From Sphingomonas sp. R647 (GTDB lineage: Bacteria; Pseudomonadota; Alphaproteobacteria; Sphingomonadales; Sphingomonadaceae), in the NCBI RefSeq assembly GCF_020177055.1, contig NZ_JAIQXT010000007.1, positions 62,001 to 126,000 of the forward strand: DNA of 64,000 nt. Reading direction: 5' to 3'. Both the position numbers and the translations under genes were made by a program. Below the pieces are notes generated by a model. That model worked only from the letters and a program-made list of their open reading frames with translations. It was not told where the DNA came from and made no database searches. Position 1 is the stretch's first letter. Every line of letters starts with the position of its first letter. Shown here one piece after another: positions 61,252 to 64,000 of this stretch.

Positions 61252-62754
61252 GTGGCGGAACGGATCCGATCGATCGTGATCGTGGGCGGCGGCACTGCCG
61301 GATGGATGACGGCGGCGGCGATGGCCCGCATTCTCGGCCCCGATTATGCGACGATCACATTGGTCGAGTCGGACGCGATCGGGACGGTCGGCGTCGGCGA
61401 GGCGACGATCCCCCAGATCGGCACGTTCAACCGGCTGCTCGGCATCGACGAGAATGACTTTGTCCGCCGGACCAAGGGCAGCTTCAAGCTGGGGATCGAG
61501 TTTGTCGACTGGGGCGGGCTTGGGCGCCGCTATTTCCATCCGTTCGGCAAATATGGGATCGATATGGAGGGCGTGTCCTTCCACGCCTATTGGCAGCGGC
61601 TGGCGCAGGAGCCGCAGTTCGCCAATGTCGACGCCTTTTCGCTGATGGCGAGCGCAGGCCGCGCCAATCGCTTCATGCCGCCCGTCGATGCGGGCAATTC
61701 GCCGCTGTCGGGCATCGCCTATGCCTATCATTTCGATGCAGGCCTCTATGCGCTGTATCTGCGCGAGCTGGCCGAGGGGATGGGCGTCAAGCGGGTCGAA
61801 GGCCGTATCGTCGATGTCGAACGCGACGGCGAGAGCGGCCATATCGCCGCAGTTGCGCTCGAGTCGGGTGAGCGCGTGGCGGGTGAGCTGTTCATCGACT
61901 GCTCGGGCTTTGGCGGGCTGTTGATCGGCAAGACGCTCGGCGTGCCTTATGTCGACTGGTCGGCGCATCTGCCGTGCAACCGTGCGGTCGCCGTGCCGTG
62001 CGCATCGGTGCCGGGCGGCCTCACCCCCTTTACCCGCTCGACCGCGCGCAGTGCCGGGTGGCAATGGCGCATTCCACTGCAGCATCGCACCGGCAACGGC
62101 ATGGTCTATTGCAGCGACTATATCAGCGACGACGAGGCGGCGGCGACGTTGCTCGGCAATCTCGATGGGGAGGCGCTGGCCGATCCGCGCTTCATCCGCT
62201 TTACGACCGGGCATCGCGCGCGCTTCTGGGAAGGCAATTGCGTGTCGATCGGACTGTCGGCGGGGTTCATGGAGCCGCTTGAATCGACCAGTATCTGGAT
62301 GATCCAGACCGGCATCGCGCGCCTGCTGTCCAACTTCCCGGACTCGACCTTCGCCGAGGCCGAGCGCGCGCGCTACAACCGGCTGATGATCGAGGAGAGC
62401 GAGTTGATCCGCGACTTCCTGATCCTGCATTATTGCGTCACCGACCGCACCGATTCAGCGTTCTGGAACCATTGCCGCACGATGCCGATTCCGGAGCGGC
62501 TGGCGGAGAAGATGCGCGTGTTCGAGAGCTCGGGCCGCTGCTTCCGCGAGCATGAAGAGCTGTTCAACGACACCAGCTGGTTCGCGGTGATGGTAGGTCA
62601 GGGGATGCGCTGGTCGCGCTACGACCCGGTCGCGGAGCTGCTGACGCTGGCCGAGACGCGCGACCGGCTCGCGCACATCGCCAGCGCGGTCGCCAAGTCG
62701 GTCGACTATATGCCCGACCATGCCGAGTATATCCGGCAGAACTGCGCCGCCTGA
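61252..62754 (+). CDS. Tryptophan-halogenase family flavoprotein (copy 3)
   Basis: A 500-residue FAD-dependent protein. GGGTAGW (12-18), Lys79 in SFKLGIEFVDW, WQWRIPLQHRTGNG and GFMEPLESTSIWM keep all halogenase residues. It is closest to the 31696 gene by eye (long shared blocks such as LVESDAIGTVGVGEATIP). The GTG at 61252 is preceded by GGGGAGG; an ATG at 61201 would add residues without family similarity. Its divergence from the receptor gene across a common operator ties it to oligosaccharide uptake. The actual substrate is unknown. Confidence 0.88.
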   Translation: MAERIRSIVIVGGGTAGWMTAAAMARILGPDYATITLVESDAIGTVGVGEATIPQIGTFNRLLGIDENDFVRRTKGSFKLGIEFVDWGGLGRRYFHPFGKYGIDMEGVSFHAYWQRLAQEPQFANVDAFSLMASAGRANRFMPPVDAGNSPLSGIAYAYHFDAGLYALYLRELAEGMGVKRVEGRIVDVERDGESGHIAAVALESGERVAGELFIDCSGFGGLLIGKTLGVPYVDWSAHLPCNRAVAVPCASVPGGLTPFTRSTARSAGWQWRIPLQHRTGNGMVYCSDYISDDEAAATLLGNLDGEALADPRFIRFTTGHRARFWEGNCVSIGLSAGFMEPLESTSIWMIQTGIARLLSNFPDSTFAEAERARYNRLMIEESELIRDFLILHYCVTDRTDSAFWNHCRTMPIPERLAEKMRVFESSGRCFREHEELFNDTSWFAVMVGQGMRWSRYDPVAELLTLAETRDRLAHIASAVAKSVDYMPDHAEYIRQNCAA

Positions 62755-62762
62755 GTAAAAAA

Positions 62763-62786
62763 GGGGCGGGGGTTGCCCCCCGCCCC
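62763..62786 (-). terminator. Terminator between halogenase and sugar transporter
   Basis: GGGGCGGGGG (62763-62772) and CCCCCGCCCC (62777-62786) form a 10-bp stem. On the minus strand TTTTTTAC follows directly, which ends the transporter transcript; on the plus strand the tail AGCCCCTTTTG is weaker. Confidence 0.8.
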
Positions 62787-62809
62787 AGCCCCTTTTGTGG
62801 AAGGTTTGT

Positions 62810-64000
62810 TCAGCCTTCCATCTCTTCCAGCTCGCGACCCGCCGTCTCCTTGATGAAGGCGCGGACGAGGAAGAAGCTGATCGCGGCGCAGACCGCATAG
62901 AAGCTGTAGGTCACGGTCAGCCCCAGCCCGGTCGCCATGATCGGGAAGGTCTGAGCGATCAGATAGTTCGATCCCCATTGCGCGAAGCCGGCGACGGCAA
63001 GCGCCGATCCGCGGATCTGGTTGGGGAACATCTCACCCAGCATCACCCACATCACCGGGCCCCAGCTGACGTTGAAGAAGATCACGTAGATGTTGGCGGC
63101 GATCACCGCGAGCATCCCCATCTGCGGCGACAGCACCAGTTGGCCTTCCGCATCGAGCGAGCCCTGACTGAACGCGAACACCATCGTGAACAGCGTTGCC
63201 GCCATGCCGAGCGAACCGGCCATCAGCAGCGGCTTGCGCCCGATCTTGTCGACCAGCAGCACGGTGACGAAGCACGCCAGGATCGACACGACGCCCGATC
63301 CGATGTTGATCAGCAGCGCATCATTTTCGGTAAAGCCGGCGAGCTGCCACAGCGTTGCGCCGTAATAGAAGATCACGTTGATGCCGACGAGCTGCTGGAA
63401 CACCGCCAGCAACAGGCCCGCCCAGACGATGCCGCGCACCCCACCCTTTTTCGGGTCGATCAGGTCGGACAAGCGCGGGCGGTGATCGGCGGAGAAGCTG
63501 TTGCGGATTTCGACCAGCTTGGTCGCGGCGGTGTCGGCGCCGAACAGGCTGGTCAGCACCTGCATCGCCTCTTCATCGCGGCCCTTGGACACCAGGTAGC
63601 GCGGGCTTTCCGGGATAAACAGCAGCGCCACCAGGAACACCGCTGCGGGTGCGGCCTGCATCAGATACATCCAGCGCCATGCTTCGAGGCCAAGCCAGAA
63701 GCCGCTGGTCGAGCTGCCCGCGCTTTGCGCCAGATAGTAGTTGACCACGAACGCGGCGGTCAGGCCGGTGATGATCATGATCTGCTGCACCGTCGTCATG
63801 CGCCCGCGGATGTTGGCAGGGGCGACTTCGGAGATATAGGCGGGGGACAGCACGCTAGCCGCGCCGACCGCCATGCCGCCCATGATGCGCGCGATGACAA
63901 ACACCGGCTGCGATGGAGCAAAGCCCTGAATCAGCGCGCCGATCAGGAAGAGAACCGCCGACAGCATCATCACATTGCGCCGACCGATCATGTCGGCGAG
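62810..64000 (-). CDS. Sugar:proton MFS transporter, XylE-like, 5' end outside the window
   Basis: At least 397 residues of a 12-helix major facilitator of the sugar porter family. Visible motifs are LADMIGRRN (the loop 2-3 signature, running into the window edge), PESPRYLVSKGR after helix 6, LAVFQQLVGINVIFYYG (helix 7 sugar-binding motif with QQ), VDKIGRKPLL and EMFPNQIRGSALAV. Those glutamines are the sugar-binding residues in XylE. It would carry xylose or another monosaccharide across the inner membrane and fits the Weimberg pathway. The first two helices and the start lie beyond position 64000. Confidence 0.92.
   Translation of the reverse strand, partial: LADMIGRRNVMMLSAVLFLIGALIQGFAPSQPVFVIARIMGGMAVGAASVLSPAYISEVAPANIRGRMTTVQQIMIITGLTAAFVVNYYLAQSAGSSTSGFWLGLEAWRWMYLMQAAPAAVFLVALLFIPESPRYLVSKGRDEEAMQVLTSLFGADTAATKLVEIRNSFSADHRPRLSDLIDPKKGGVRGIVWAGLLLAVFQQLVGINVIFYYGATLWQLAGFTENDALLINIGSGVVSILACFVTVLLVDKIGRKPLLMAGSLGMAATLFTMVFAFSQGSLDAEGQLVLSPQMGMLAVIAANIYVIFFNVSWGPVMWVMLGEMFPNQIRGSALAVAGFAQWGSNYLIAQTFPIMATGLGLTVTYSFYAVCAAISFFLVRAFIKETAGRELEEMEG

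Noticed and set aside
1..64000. CRISPR array, insertion sequence or prophage
   Set aside because: No regularly spaced repeats, transposase, integrase or phage structural genes were found; the repeats present are intergenic palindromes.
27447..64000. A second copy of the tRNA-Arg 3' end as an attachment site
   Set aside because: No direct repeat of the T arm and acceptor end was noticed downstream in the window.

Overview
The window looks like a chromosomal segment of a high-GC alphaproteobacterium of the Sphingomonas type (order Sphingomonadales). This rests on the gene order DUF2849-sulfite reductase-DUF934-cysH, a tonB-exbB-exbD-exbD cluster, the DUF1285-Nudix-cca cluster, a Caulobacter-like xylose (Weimberg) pathway, heavy use of 4-nt ATGA/GTGA gene overlaps, and GC-rich palindromic repeats of the kind scattered through Sphingomonas intergenic DNA. 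No taxonomic search could be run.

Positions 1-27446 are mostly housekeeping genes. They comprise assimilatory sulfate reduction (DUF2849, cysI, DUF934, cysH), dnaB, a UPF0262 / GH25-like / cdd / frameshifted gene / dcd string, the energy-transduction cluster tonB-exbB-exbD-exbD on the minus strand, folB, a GNAT acetyltransferase, DUF1285-Nudix-cca, a GGDEF/EAL protein, parC, two DUF4349 lipoproteins, purC, purS-purQ, an Fnr-type regulator, three small minus-strand membrane genes ending with a queuosine-precursor transporter, and tRNA-Arg(TCT).

Positions 27487 to the end are accessory: a lactate 2-monooxygenase-like gene, then about 35 kb of plant-polysaccharide (glucuronoxylan) utilisation genes. 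They encode GH5, GH3 (three), GH43, GH67 and GH10 enzymes, a sialate-O-acetylesterase-like esterase, an aldose 1-epimerase, a 1116-residue TonB-dependent receptor, a sugar MFS transporter running off the window, and all five Weimberg steps (xylX, xylA, xylB, xylC, and xylD on the opposite strand). A LacI-family repressor sits between GH67 and xylD. Four copies of a palindrome with core TAGCGCTA lie upstream of the GH5 operon and in the three divergent promoter regions (GH43/xylX, GH67/GH3, TonB receptor/halogenase), so one LacI-type regulon probably covers the locus.

The least explained part is a set of four tryptophan-halogenase-superfamily flavoproteins embedded in these sugar operons. Three keep the flavin motif, the WxWxIP motif and the catalytic Lys/Glu. 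The fourth, next to one of them, is shortened and degenerate. They are accompanied by a secreted protein made of two copies of an unrecognised domain. Other oddities are a frameshifted gene between cdd and dcd, a GH25-like protein lacking its catalytic acid pair, a TonB without the usual membrane histidine, an aldose epimerase whose only sensible start is CTG, and a long hairpin between exbB and exbD. No stretch over 300 bases lacks a gene.
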